From NCBI RefSeq assembly GCF_000236905.1, contig NC_016524.1, forward strand, positions 186,001 to 250,000: 64,000 bases of DNA. Reading direction: 5' to 3'. The translations under genes and the position numbers were made by a program. This document shows positions 40,556-49,156 of this stretch, piece by piece. Position 1 is the first letter of the stretch. Every line of letters starts with the position of its first letter. The notes beneath the pieces were generated by a model that did no database searches, was not told the origin of the DNA, and worked only from the letters and a program-made list of their open reading frames with translations. The stretch is from Tetrapisispora phaffii CBS 4417 (Eukaryota > Ascomycota > Saccharomycetes > Saccharomycetales > Saccharomycetaceae).

Positions 40556-40563
40556 GCGATGAG
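40556..40563 (+). promoter_or_regulatory. Perfect PAC element with no ribosome-biogenesis gene nearby
   Basis: GCGATGAG, the Dot6/Tod6-bound polymerase A and C box of ribosome-biogenesis promoters, preceded by CTCAAAAAT. The flanking genes (OSH3, DAD4) are not of that class; NOP10 would be. See findings. Confidence 0.45.
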
Positions 40564-41288
40564 AGAATAAAGTTATGCGTACGCATTTCTCATCTCAAAT
40601 ACATATATAAAAATAAATATACATAACATATACATACATATACATTACTATGTACCCATGATAACATATGCATAATTTATAGTTATCTGTTTGCCTTTTC
40701 ACATGTCATAAAATGCTGCATATATGATCCACTAAGCAAGAGACATAGCAACCTACAAGACATCTGTTATTATGATAACATTGAGTAATTTTGAGTTCAA
40801 TAATATAGAAGAGTGCCCATACAATGAAAGTTAAGCCATTTACCACTAACTATCTTTATTCTAAGCCAACACAAAAGTTACCAGAATTACAAAAATTACG
40901 ACTTATTTCACTCTCTTTGCTTCGAGAGTGCAAAAATTAGAGAGAACCAAAAGAAGAAAACACACCACAAACATGAAAATTTCGAAATATTTATCGAAAT
41001 TTAAAATCCAGATCTCATCTCTGGAAAAAGGACATCCTACTTCCGCGGTTCCGTTTCTCGTATTAAAATTATGTTAACTATGGGAAAAAGCAAATATCTG
41101 TAATAGAACACCAAAAAGTATTGCAATTTTACTCAATTTAAGATTCATGAGATTTCGAGACTCGAGAAATTATATTAATAAATTCTCCATTACCTTTTTA
41201 GTCGATGTAATATGAAAAACACAAAAAAGTGGAACATTTCGTATTCGCTATTACCTTCCTTTAAAAAAGAACAAGTTACGTTATTGGG

Positions 41289-41295
41289 TTACCCG
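41289..41295 (+). promoter_or_regulatory. Reb1-type site upstream of DAD4
   Basis: TTACCCG inside GGTTACCCGGG, 230 bases upstream of DAD4. Strong core match; function inferred. Confidence 0.5.
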
Positions 41296-41370
41296 GGTTG
41301 GAAATTCAGTTGTGTTGTGTTTGTGATCTGAACTAATACTACGCTAAAGTAAATATACATAATTTAAAAT

Positions 41371-41376
41371 ACGCGT
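41371..41376. promoter_or_regulatory. MCB element upstream of DAD4
   Basis: A perfect ACGCGT 148 bases upstream of the DAD4 ATG, suggesting G1/S timing for this spindle gene. Motif match only. Confidence 0.45.
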
Positions 41377-41389
41377 AGATAATATATGC

Positions 41390-41397
<8 letters not shown>

Positions 41398-41424
<27 letters not shown>
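41398..41424. repeat. (TA)n microsatellite
   Basis: About 13 uninterrupted TA units just upstream of DAD4, where they may double as the TATA region. Confidence 0.9.
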
Positions 41425-41518
41425 GAGGTGTTAACACACAACTATAGTCGAGCAAAATAGTTACAGATATATTTGATCCTTCTTGCTAGATCAATCAATT
41501 ACCACAACAGTATATACA

Positions 41519-41752
41519 ATGGCGGGCGAAGAAATGAATAATCCTTATGAGCAAGAACAGATTAATATTTTAGATAGAATTATAAAGAATATAGAACGAC
41601 TAAATCAAAAGTGTCACTATTTTGAATACAACTTTAATAGATATAAATCAAAAAATAAAAATTTAGAAATAATGGGTAAACTTTCAGAGAATTATAATAA
41701 TAATTTACAGTTCAATTTAGAGGCTTCAGGAAAGAGAAATGGACCACTTTGA
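41519..41752 (+). CDS. DAD4: DASH/Dam1 complex subunit Dad4
   Basis: Small coiled-coil subunit of the ring-forming Dam1 complex that couples kinetochores to microtubules. From the ATG at 41519 it has 77 residues; starting at the next ATG (41534) gives 72, the length of S. cerevisiae Dad4 (YDR320C-A). The conserved core is visible: NPYEQEQINILDRIIKNIER and then KNKNLEIMG and LQFNLEA. The first ATG has A at -3, so I keep it, but the second is the family start. The open frame back to 41483 begins at TTG. It is followed by SWA2 on the same strand, as on chromosome IV. Confidence 0.92.
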   Translation: MAGEEMNNPYEQEQINILDRIIKNIERLNQKCHYFEYNFNRYKSKNKNLEIMGKLSENYNNNLQFNLEASGKRNGPL

Positions 41753-42115
41753 TTATGTCTAAATCATATATGTATATCACTACAAAACCCTTTGCATCAA
41801 TAGCCAAATATATATTTTAGGCATTTTAATATAATGTTGTATATATACTTTAATACTCTTTGCATACTTATATATTCACGGCTGTTTATGTAATAATCAG
41901 ATGAGCATTCCTAAATATGATGCTTCTCTATCGGAAATTGTAAGGCCCGAATTTTTCGAATCAGTATACCTTCTATAAATTAAAACTGAAAATTAATTAT
42001 ATATTAAAGGAATCGCTTGAATGCTATAGTTTATTATTGAATACACAATATGTAATTTCTTGCTTATTGGTAAATACCCTCTTTCAAAAATAACCAAAAT
42101 AGTTTTGATTGAACA
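41753..42115. other. DAD4-SWA2 intergenic region
   Basis: AT-rich spacer with the DAD4 terminator and SWA2 promoter. Nothing else was seen. Confidence 0.55.
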
Positions 42116-44197
42116 ATGGCGGACCCTTTTGCTGATTTATTGACATCGTTCAAGACAGGGCCAAATGAGAGGGAAAATTCAGGGACAGCGCAATCTAATA
42201 CCACCAGTAGAAATCTCTCAATGAATGAATTATTGAATAGTAGCTCCAATGTTAAAAATTCAAATCTAGATGTATTGCAACCAAAGGCAAAGAACGTCGA
42301 CATGTTGAATAAGAGCACCTCTGTACCATCTAATGTTATAAACAACAACAAGAATTTATTGGATGATTTCGACGATCTGTTTGGTCCTTCAAAACCATCT
42401 GTAACTACGAATACGTTTAAAGGAACAGATCAGGGCGAGAGGGACGATTTAGATGATATAATGGACATGTTTGATTTCACACCTTCTCCATCTCACTGCA
42501 ATCAAGAAGTGATGCCTTCAAAGACAAATGCAGAGGCTCAGTCTAGCTCCAAAAACGAAGTTATCGTCGATGAGGTCAAAGATATGGAAATAGCGAAACT
42601 GATGTCATTGGGATTATCAATAGATGAAGCTATCAAATCGTTCGAACACGGAATCCTTTATGATACAGTTGCTTCAAGACAACAAGCTGCACAAAGATTT
42701 TCAAGTTCATCAAATAGAAGAGGAACTCCTATTGCAAACTCAGGAACAAATAATTCATCAGGAGGTGGTCTTTTTTCAAGCATAATAGGTAAAAGTAAAC
42801 AATTAATAGACGATTGGACTGTAAACCATGATGAAGATGATAGGTTGTTTAGAAATACCGATTTTAGCTCTAGTACGCATAGAGGTTATTCTAATTCTGA
42901 AAATTCTACATCTAATTCTAGAAACTCTACATCTAATTCTAGAAACTCTACATCTTATTCTAGAAACTCTATGTCTAATTCTCTGTCTAACTCAATCAGT
43001 ATAAGTGATAGCATAGAACATGGAATAACTCATAAACAGAAATCTCCTGCCGATTTAACTTCAAATGAACTCGAAGGTGATTTGTTAGATAGTTTTGAAG
43101 AAAACATAGTAATTGGAGAATCTTTTACGAACATTCCACCACGTATTACTGAAAGACAAAAACCTAATGATGAAAGAATACAAGATAACACATTACTAGA
43201 TTTTGGAAATGAAGATTTAAGTAGCCCCGCCAATGTTTCCATATCATCATCAGGGCAAGAATGTATCCCGGTTATCTCTATCAATCAAATCGAATTATCA
43301 GGTTATAATGAATTTAAAGATCGTGGTACTGAGTACTTTAAGAAAGGTGATTACGTATCTGCTACCGAACAATACGAGAAATCTTTAAATAGTTTATCAA
43401 AATTGCATCCTTTAAGGATAATTGCGTCTTCCAATTTGCTTGCATCTCTTCTTAAAACAGGTGACTATACGTCAATGATAACAATATCCACTTCTGCTCT
43501 TGATCTTTTTCCAAAAGAAAGCAAATTATGGGATAATGTTATTCAAAACTCAGAACCCTCCAAAACTTATAAGGAAATATGGTCCAAGTTAGTAGCAAGA
43601 CGTGCAGAAGCCTTTGAATTTATAGAAAACTATCAACAAGCATATGATTCATATCAACTTTTAATTGAAAATAATATATTTAATGAAAAGATTATGGCTG
43701 GTAAGTTAAGGTGCCAGAAAGTATTGAACCCAGAGACACACAATAAACCTCTCAAAAAACTAGTTGCTACAACAGCTGAAACCAAGACTTCGCAAACAAA
43801 AAACATTGTCAATACTCAATCAACTTCCTCAGGAAATTTAAAGAAAATCCAAGAACAAAATAAAAGAACTGAGAAATATGAAGAAGAAAAGGAAGCCCTA
43901 TATGATGTAGTTGAACAAAAAGTCAATGCATGGATTGCCGGAAAAGATGATGATATTCGTCACTTATTAAGTAGATTACAAAGAATAATAACGTGGACTC
44001 AATGGAATGAGGTTGCAAGTTCTGACTTAGTTATGCCAAAGAAAGTTAAAATAACATACCTGAAAGCTGTTGCCAAAACACATCCGGATAAATTACCAAG
44101 TAATCTTGACACTGAATCCAGAATGTTAGCAGAAAATATATTTAGCATCTTGAGTAAAAATTGGGAAAAATTTAAAGTAGACAATAATATAAGTTAG
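42116..44197 (+). CDS. SWA2: Auxilin-like clathrin-uncoating factor Swa2
   Basis: Recruits Hsp70 to disassemble clathrin coats. The 693 residues compare with 668 in S. cerevisiae Swa2 (YDR320C). The N-terminus has acidic clathrin/adaptor-type motifs (DPFADLL at 3-9 and LLDDFDDLFG near 83). A UBA domain lies at about 160-195 (EIAKLMSLGLSIDEAIKSF). A Ser/Asn/Arg repeat occupies 259-286, encoded by four 21-base units. TPR helices span about 395-540. The C-terminal J-domain carries HPD at 656-658. The first in-frame ATG is at 42116. The tandem position after DAD4 matches chromosome IV. Confidence 0.95.
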   Translation: MADPFADLLTSFKTGPNERENSGTAQSNTTSRNLSMNELLNSSSNVKNSNLDVLQPKAKNVDMLNKSTSVPSNVINNNKNLLDDFDDLFGPSKPSVTTNTFKGTDQGERDDLDDIMDMFDFTPSPSHCNQEVMPSKTNAEAQSSSKNEVIVDEVKDMEIAKLMSLGLSIDEAIKSFEHGILYDTVASRQQAAQRFSSSSNRRGTPIANSGTNNSSGGGLFSSIIGKSKQLIDDWTVNHDEDDRLFRNTDFSSSTHRGYSNSENSTSNSRNSTSNSRNSTSYSRNSMSNSLSNSISISDSIEHGITHKQKSPADLTSNELEGDLLDSFEENIVIGESFTNIPPRITERQKPNDERIQDNTLLDFGNEDLSSPANVSISSSGQECIPVISINQIELSGYNEFKDRGTEYFKKGDYVSATEQYEKSLNSLSKLHPLRIIASSNLLASLLKTGDYTSMITISTSALDLFPKESKLWDNVIQNSEPSKTYKEIWSKLVARRAEAFEFIENYQQAYDSYQLLIENNIFNEKIMAGKLRCQKVLNPETHNKPLKKLVATTAETKTSQTKNIVNTQSTSSGNLKKIQEQNKRTEKYEEEKEALYDVVEQKVNAWIAGKDDDIRHLLSRLQRIITWTQWNEVASSDLVMPKKVKITYLKAVAKTHPDKLPSNLDTESRMLAENIFSILSKNWEKFKVDNNIS
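42890..42973 (+). repeat. In-frame 21-base tandem repeat in SWA2
   Basis: Four consecutive 21-base units, the middle two identical (42911-42931 and 42932-42952), the outer ones diverged. They encode SNSENST, SNSRNST, SNSRNST and SYSRNSM. The unit length is a multiple of three, so copy changes keep the frame. Confidence 0.9.
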
Positions 44198-44335
44198 TAT
44201 ATGATACCACTACAAATCCAGAATCTACTTGAACTTAAAATATAAACTCTAACTATGTTTTTGTAGTAATATAATAAAATATAAGATTTTTTATTTATTA
44301 ATATTAAAGTTATTAATTTAACAAGGGATATAGTC

Positions 44336-46537
44336 TCAGATGGAATCATTGCCATAATTTTTAACATATAAGCCTAATGCTTTAATTGGGAACAAAAATC
44401 TATAACTTTGGTATTCAATTGCACAGGAATGATTAAAAACACCTTCCACTTCTTCAAATTTCCATTCACCTGATGGTTGTTGCCTGCTCTTCAAAAGTTG
44501 AATACCTCTATCAATAACATCCTTATGCGGATATTTAGCCAATAATAAAGCTATTAAAACCCATGCAGTTTGAACAACCAAAGATCTTTCGCTTGAAACG
44601 TAAGTGTGTAATTCACTAGATTTCATAGATTCACTCCATCCACCATCTTCCATTTGCTTTTTCACTAAAAAGTCACAACCTTTACGAACTACTTCCGAGT
44701 TTTTGTAGTTTTCACCAACAGTTTCTAACGCTTCCATTGCAAACATACCAGCATATGTAAAGCAAATACCCCAGCAACCATACCAACTGCCATCTTTTTG
44801 TTGACATGACTTAATATAATCAATGGCAAGCTTAATACGCTTAGAAATTTCCTCTTTTTTATAGTCATAATGTTTATGGAAATAAGTTAAACCCAAGACT
44901 GAGGAATCGGTACATTCAACGTACGGATATTCAACCATGATGTTACCAAACACTTCTGCTGGGTTCAATGCTTCCATAAATAATGGCGCTTTAATTTTTT
45001 CATAAGTTGCAAATGAACCGTATTCAAATGAGCCCAAGTTTTGTAAGCTCATCAATATATCAATACCTTTGTAGAGTCTTTCATCAGAAAATTCATTATG
45101 AATTTTTGCAAATGTTGGAGAATTTCGAACCATAATGATAGCTTTAATAGATTCAGCAGTACAATCAGATACTGTGTAACCTTGCGTTTTGGTAGAAAAA
45201 CCCCAAGCACCTACCCTTTTATCTCTAAAGCTTCCAGGTTCACATTCTGTATCAAATTGAGAGCGGCATAAAAACTTGTACGCAGCTGAAATTGCATCGT
45301 AAAATTCAGGTTTTTCAGCTAAACCGGCTACAAAATAATATTGAATAAAGAAAGCACAATCCCAAACCTGAGTACCATTTGTACCCATGACTGTCATACC
45401 TTGAGGACCATGGAATAAAGCATCTTTCATTCTGTATTGGAATCTTTCAAATTGTTTAGAATTCTTTCCTTCTTCAATAAGAGTCACCAAAGCACAGAAC
45501 GCTTGGTTAACTGGTGCAATACAAAGGTAATCAGTATTTTCAATTTCTTTTTTAATTAATTCGTAGACAGATTTTCTTGACTTTTCATATACCCATTCTG
45601 GTCTAAGATAGTTTTCATAGAATACTAAACAATCATTGGCAACATCCAATAGTTTAGAATGTGGGTAGTAAAGATCAACACCGCAAACTGTATTTCTGTG
45701 TTTGGAAAAATCGATACTCTCAAAATCTTTTGTATAAATTTCAGTTCTTATTTCAGCTAATAAGGGTGTTAATTCACAAGTATACTTTGTCAAAGAAAGA
45801 TAACTAACGGGAATATAAACACCTCTAGTGTGAACCCACCATCTACCCGGATGGATTGGTAGAGAATATGGTAATAACCATGTTTCAGGTGGAGCAGGAT
45901 TAACACCTTCCCATTTGTATAGATTCAAGGCACTTAACCAAATCTTACCCCAATGTGGTGCACCGATTGCACCACCTAATCTCATCAGAGTGTCTCTTGC
46001 TTTCACACATACTGGATGATCTTTTGATAAACCCAATAGACGTAAGTTAACGTAGTTCAATGCAGTACCAAATACAGTACTTTTATCGACGGAGTGTAAA
46101 CCCCATCCTCCATCGACAGGATGCGAAGTGTTCACAATATATCTTATCATTTCAATTCTTTCATGATCAGGGATTTCAATGCCAGCGATGTAATTGACGG
46201 CAATATAACCAATGGCCATGAACATTGGGCCCTTATATTGGCAAGGAAACATCCCTGAGGTCGGATCCTGCAATAATTTGTAGAAAGATGCACCATTGTG
46301 ACATGCATTTTCAGCTTTGAAATTTGCAGATTCACTATTTATGGCTGGGTTTGGAGCTGGAAAATCTGGGACTTGCAATAACCATTTAGTGTAGGTCGAT
46401 TGTTCATCATTTAAATCCACTTCCCCTTCCTTCAAATATTCCCAACTCTCTCTACCTAGTTCATCTGTACGTAACCTCCATGATTTTGGGTCGGTTTTCG
46501 GTAAACCAATTTGTTCAGAATAGAACTCAATAGCCAT
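44336..46537 (-). CDS. ERG7: Lanosterol synthase (2,3-oxidosqualene cyclase)
   Basis: Cyclises 2,3-oxidosqualene to lanosterol in ergosterol synthesis, on ER and lipid droplets. The 733 residues compare with 731 in S. cerevisiae Erg7 (YHR072W). The catalytic motif SDCTAE carries the proton donor Asp458, two residues later than Asp456 of S. cerevisiae. QW-type repeats are seen, for example KKQMEDGGWSESM, QQKDGSWYGCWG and SRQQPSGEW. The first in-frame ATG is at 46537. It converges with SWA2 and is divergent from YFT2 over about 400 bases. I saw no clear sterol regulatory element upstream. Confidence 0.98.
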   Translation of the reverse strand: MAIEFYSEQIGLPKTDPKSWRLRTDELGRESWEYLKEGEVDLNDEQSTYTKWLLQVPDFPAPNPAINSESANFKAENACHNGASFYKLLQDPTSGMFPCQYKGPMFMAIGYIAVNYIAGIEIPDHERIEMIRYIVNTSHPVDGGWGLHSVDKSTVFGTALNYVNLRLLGLSKDHPVCVKARDTLMRLGGAIGAPHWGKIWLSALNLYKWEGVNPAPPETWLLPYSLPIHPGRWWVHTRGVYIPVSYLSLTKYTCELTPLLAEIRTEIYTKDFESIDFSKHRNTVCGVDLYYPHSKLLDVANDCLVFYENYLRPEWVYEKSRKSVYELIKKEIENTDYLCIAPVNQAFCALVTLIEEGKNSKQFERFQYRMKDALFHGPQGMTVMGTNGTQVWDCAFFIQYYFVAGLAEKPEFYDAISAAYKFLCRSQFDTECEPGSFRDKRVGAWGFSTKTQGYTVSDCTAESIKAIIMVRNSPTFAKIHNEFSDERLYKGIDILMSLQNLGSFEYGSFATYEKIKAPLFMEALNPAEVFGNIMVEYPYVECTDSSVLGLTYFHKHYDYKKEEISKRIKLAIDYIKSCQQKDGSWYGCWGICFTYAGMFAMEALETVGENYKNSEVVRKGCDFLVKKQMEDGGWSESMKSSELHTYVSSERSLVVQTAWVLIALLLAKYPHKDVIDRGIQLLKSRQQPSGEWKFEEVEGVFNHSCAIEYQSYRFLFPIKALGLYVKNYGNDSI

Positions 46538-46941
46538 TACTCTCTTTGTTCAATTCTTGGTTGTTGATCTCAAATTTTGTTGGACAACCAAATTGTCGAC
46601 ATGAAACTACAACTTGAATAGAGACCACATATATATTTATACTTGTTTAGTAAGTGAATTGAACAGAAAAGTAGTTTTACTGGAAAAACGTTACTGTATG
46701 ACATCTCGCTTGCATTGAGGACTGGAAAGTATCCGCTAAACGAGATTGGAAATAAACTTGCATATTTTAAAAACCTTAATTACGAGATACATTTTAAGTT
46801 CCAATTCGATGGGGTGGAAAAACTACAAGCAGGTATAGAGGTTTTTGGTAGTTATACCAAGCGTATATATTGGCCAGAGAGCAGGGGATACAGATACGAC
46901 ATTATTATTGTTATTGTGTATATCTATAGCCAGTTTGAAAA
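46538..46941. other. ERG7/YFT2 divergent promoter region
   Basis: The shared 404-base upstream region. A frame at 46715-46966 begins at TTG and overlaps the YFT2 start, so it is not called. No TCGTATA-type sterol element was seen. Confidence 0.5.
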
Positions 46942-47775
46942 ATGCAACATGCTATTGAAAAATTGAGACATCTTCAGAAGAATCACTTCCCATTATTCGC
47001 AATCAGCATATCGTACATATTTGTTTTACTCTTTGGTGAGTTTTTGCATTTGATACTAGGAACAGAAACGCTAGAGTACCATAAGACCAGTTTTTATTTC
47101 TTAAACTCCAAGAATACAATCAATCAAATTTTTGCATACAATGGTAATCTTGTCTGGTTTCTGTTGTTTTGTCTAGTGTTCTATCTGCATTTACATTTTG
47201 AGACGGTAAATTCTAAAGAACTATTACCTACCAGTGCTGATGTGCCGGTGGGGTTGCATTCGAGAGTGTGCCAATATACACAAAGAGCGAACTACTACCT
47301 ATTCAAGCAATATTTCTTCAAATATTGTGTTAAGAGTGCCTCTTTATTTGTGATTTTTTTTGCCATTGACACATTATTTGTACTAAGTGGTGGTTCTTGT
47401 GACGATGGAAGTGGAACGACATTTTCAGAGACATGTCGTTCAAATAAGGGCAAGTGGGAAGGTGGATTCGATATCAGTGGCCATTTCTGTTTTTTAATCA
47501 CCATCAGTCTGATTCTATGGTGTGAGTTGTATAAATTGCATAAGAGGATGGAGAGCGAGAGTTTTGAGGTTGAGTTGAATGTGGTGTTTACAGTTATGAT
47601 TGGCTTGATTGTTGGTGTTATTATGGTTTGGTTTGGATTACTTTGGATCACTGCAATTTATTATCACACATTTTTTGAGAAAGTTCTGGGATGTATGTTA
47701 GGCTTTGTCACGCCATTGCTTATGTATTACACAATTCCGTCCAATGAGTTTTTGAACGGTTTGCTATATAAATAG
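46942..47775 (+). CDS. YFT2: FIT-family ER membrane protein Yft2
   Basis: Fat-storage-inducing transmembrane (FIT) family protein, an acyl-CoA diphosphatase-like factor for ER lipid balance and lipid droplet budding. The 277 residues compare with 274 in S. cerevisiae Yft2 (YDR319C). About six hydrophobic segments are visible (roughly 18-38, 68-88, 128-150, 178-195, 215-240, 250-270). The two family His residues are in DISGHFCFLI (about 180) and YYHTFFEKVLG (about 243). The first in-frame ATG is at 46942. GC content is higher than in most of the window. Confidence 0.92.
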   Translation: MQHAIEKLRHLQKNHFPLFAISISYIFVLLFGEFLHLILGTETLEYHKTSFYFLNSKNTINQIFAYNGNLVWFLLFCLVFYLHLHFETVNSKELLPTSADVPVGLHSRVCQYTQRANYYLFKQYFFKYCVKSASLFVIFFAIDTLFVLSGGSCDDGSGTTFSETCRSNKGKWEGGFDISGHFCFLITISLILWCELYKLHKRMESESFEVELNVVFTVMIGLIVGVIMVWFGLLWITAIYYHTFFEKVLGCMLGFVTPLLMYYTIPSNEFLNGLLYK

Positions 47776-47836
47776 AAAGAATAACGATACGCATTTTTTA
47801 TTTTGTTCTATGTAGAGATGTATTTTTTTATTTTGT

Positions 47837-48472
47837 CTACGAATGTATTTTCTTTGTGTTTAACATGGAATGGAAGTCAATACTTACTGACGAGTCCAAT
47901 GATCTTTTGCTTTGCATTGGTTGTGTGGATGCGCTGTAGAATAAATTATAATCGAGTGTCTTCAATACATACGTTTCCATAATTTTCAAATCTTTCAAAG
48001 AGGAAGCAGTAATCAAGCTCCACGTCGACAGCACGTAATTCTCATCTACGAGAAACTTATTTGCCAACACCAAACACATGATGAACATTCTCTTGATGCA
48101 AAACGTGAACAGTGGTCTGTCCATTGCAGCGCGAGCGCAGTCGTGTTCCTCGAGCTGTGAGTAGAACGCCTTCAGATAGTGAATTGCATGGTTTATTGTG
48201 GTGACATTGATATTTTTTGAGTTAGTCCTTCTTACGATCTCTTTGAGGAACAGTTTCAGTTTCTTCTTGCTGACAGCGTGCTTGCCATTGAACTTTGCAT
48301 TAACTGCAAATACAGTGTCCACAACGCCGTTGATATACAGAACGTTCTCTAGAGTCAGATCCAATAGAGTATTTTCCAGCGAGTCCTCGGTACCGGCGTG
48401 AGTATCGTCGATGTCGCTATAGGCAGGGGTTCCGTACGAATAGAAAGGAGTGCAGTTAGCGACCTTCTCCAT
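47837..48472 (-). CDS. PCL5: Pcl5-type Pho85 cyclin
   Basis: Cyclin that directs the kinase Pho85 to phosphorylate Gcn4 for degradation. The frame is open back to 48514, but there it begins at TTG; the first ATG, at 48472, gives 211 residues starting MEKVANCTPFYSYG. A cyclin box covers about 55-175 (NAKFNGKHAVSKKKLKLFLK; FCIKRMFIMCLVLANKFLVDENY; MVETYVLKTLDYNLF-like end). The place between ERG7/YFT2 and OMS1/HTD2 matches YHR071W. Convergent YFT2 ends 61 bases away. A minus-strand TATA (48597-48602) lies about 125 bases upstream, beside an STRE-like AGGGG, and further up is a GC-rich island with Gcn4-like half sites. Confidence 0.85.
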   Translation of the reverse strand: MEKVANCTPFYSYGTPAYSDIDDTHAGTEDSLENTLLDLTLENVLYINGVVDTVFAVNAKFNGKHAVSKKKLKLFLKEIVRRTNSKNINVTTINHAIHYLKAFYSQLEEHDCARAAMDRPLFTFCIKRMFIMCLVLANKFLVDENYVLSTWSLITASSLKDLKIMETYVLKTLDYNLFYSASTQPMQSKRSLDSSVSIDFHSMLNTKKIHS

Positions 48473-48652
48473 GCTTGTTTGTTTTATTCTTGGATGTGCC
48501 AGGTTTTGCAACAAAACTAGACGGAATAGATAGTGAAAGCGACCATCGTTTCAACAGACGCAACGATATCTCTTTTTGCAAAAGAAAGAGTAGGGGTATA
48601 TAACACGGGATAACAAACAAATTCAGTAAAAAAGCCCACCCACGAACAGTGG

Positions 48653-48679
48653 TGCGTGTGTGTGTGTGGGGGGGGGGGG
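48653..48679 (+). repeat. GT repeat followed by a run of 12 G
   Basis: A short GTGTGT tract runs directly into 12 consecutive G (48668-48679). It is a potential site of length variation or sequencing error in the PCL5 promoter. Confidence 0.9.
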
Positions 48680-48943
48680 AGTAGACCTTCGGAGATCTGA
48701 ATAGAAGGATATGGATAACAGACAACTTCAAACCGCCAAGTCTAATAAGCTGCGCGCTCTGGTGCACATCTATGCACCAAGACAGAACTAAGGACGGCAA
48801 TACGAATGATAAAATAATAACATGTTCTTCTTATATACAAAATTTAAATAGACTTAGATGAATTTAACCGCCACCATATTGATAAGCACCCCACTCCCCG
48901 TGCCGCCGGCCGCCCCTTGACGGAACACACGCTCTGACTAATA

Positions 48944-49074
48944 CGACGACGTCGTTGCGCTGCGGGAGTTCCCCAGCAGCAGCGATCAGTCATCATTACT
49001 GATCACGCGACCGCCCGCGCAATGAGGCGGTATTACTCATCGCGACGACGTCGGATCAGTCACCGTGACAGTCA
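48944..49074. repeat. Repeated and palindromic modules in the PCL5 upstream island
   Basis: CGACGACGTCG occurs at 48944-48954 and again at 49043-49053. GATCAGTCA occurs at 48984-48992 and 49054-49062. The palindrome ACGACGTCGT lies at 48946-48955. An inverted repeat GATCAGT-N7-ACTGATC spans 48984-49004, and GTCAC-N-GTGAC spans 49059-49069. ATTACTCAT at 49032-49040 is one mismatch from the Gcn4 consensus. Confidence 0.85.
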
Positions 49075-49156
49075 CCACCACCACAGCGAGAGGTTGCATA
49101 TTTACAGTTGGTGTTGTTGTCGAGGATGGCGATGGCGATGGACATGGACATGGCCG

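Larger units (their letters stand above)
40173..41518. other. OSH3/DAD4 divergent intergenic region, NOP10 absent
   Basis: A 1.35-kb region with OSH3 and DAD4 promoters. In S. cerevisiae NOP10 (58 aa) lies between OSH3 and ERG7; I searched both strands by eye for its N-terminal coding pattern and saw none. It contains a perfect PAC element, a Reb1 site, an MCB element and a TA microsatellite, listed separately. Confidence 0.55.
48473..49156. promoter_or_regulatory. PCL5 upstream region with GC-rich island
   Basis: The PCL5 promoter lies between its ATG and the OMS1 stop. Nearest the gene are a TATA run and AGGGG, then a GT repeat and a G12 run. A GC-rich, palindrome-rich island occupies about 48880-49080, in contrast to the AT-rich window. 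The frame at 48456-48800 is antisense or overlapping and not called. Confidence 0.6.

Noticed and set aside
48512..48514. Longer PCL5 start at 48514
   Set aside because: The codon there is TTG; the first ATG is at 48472.
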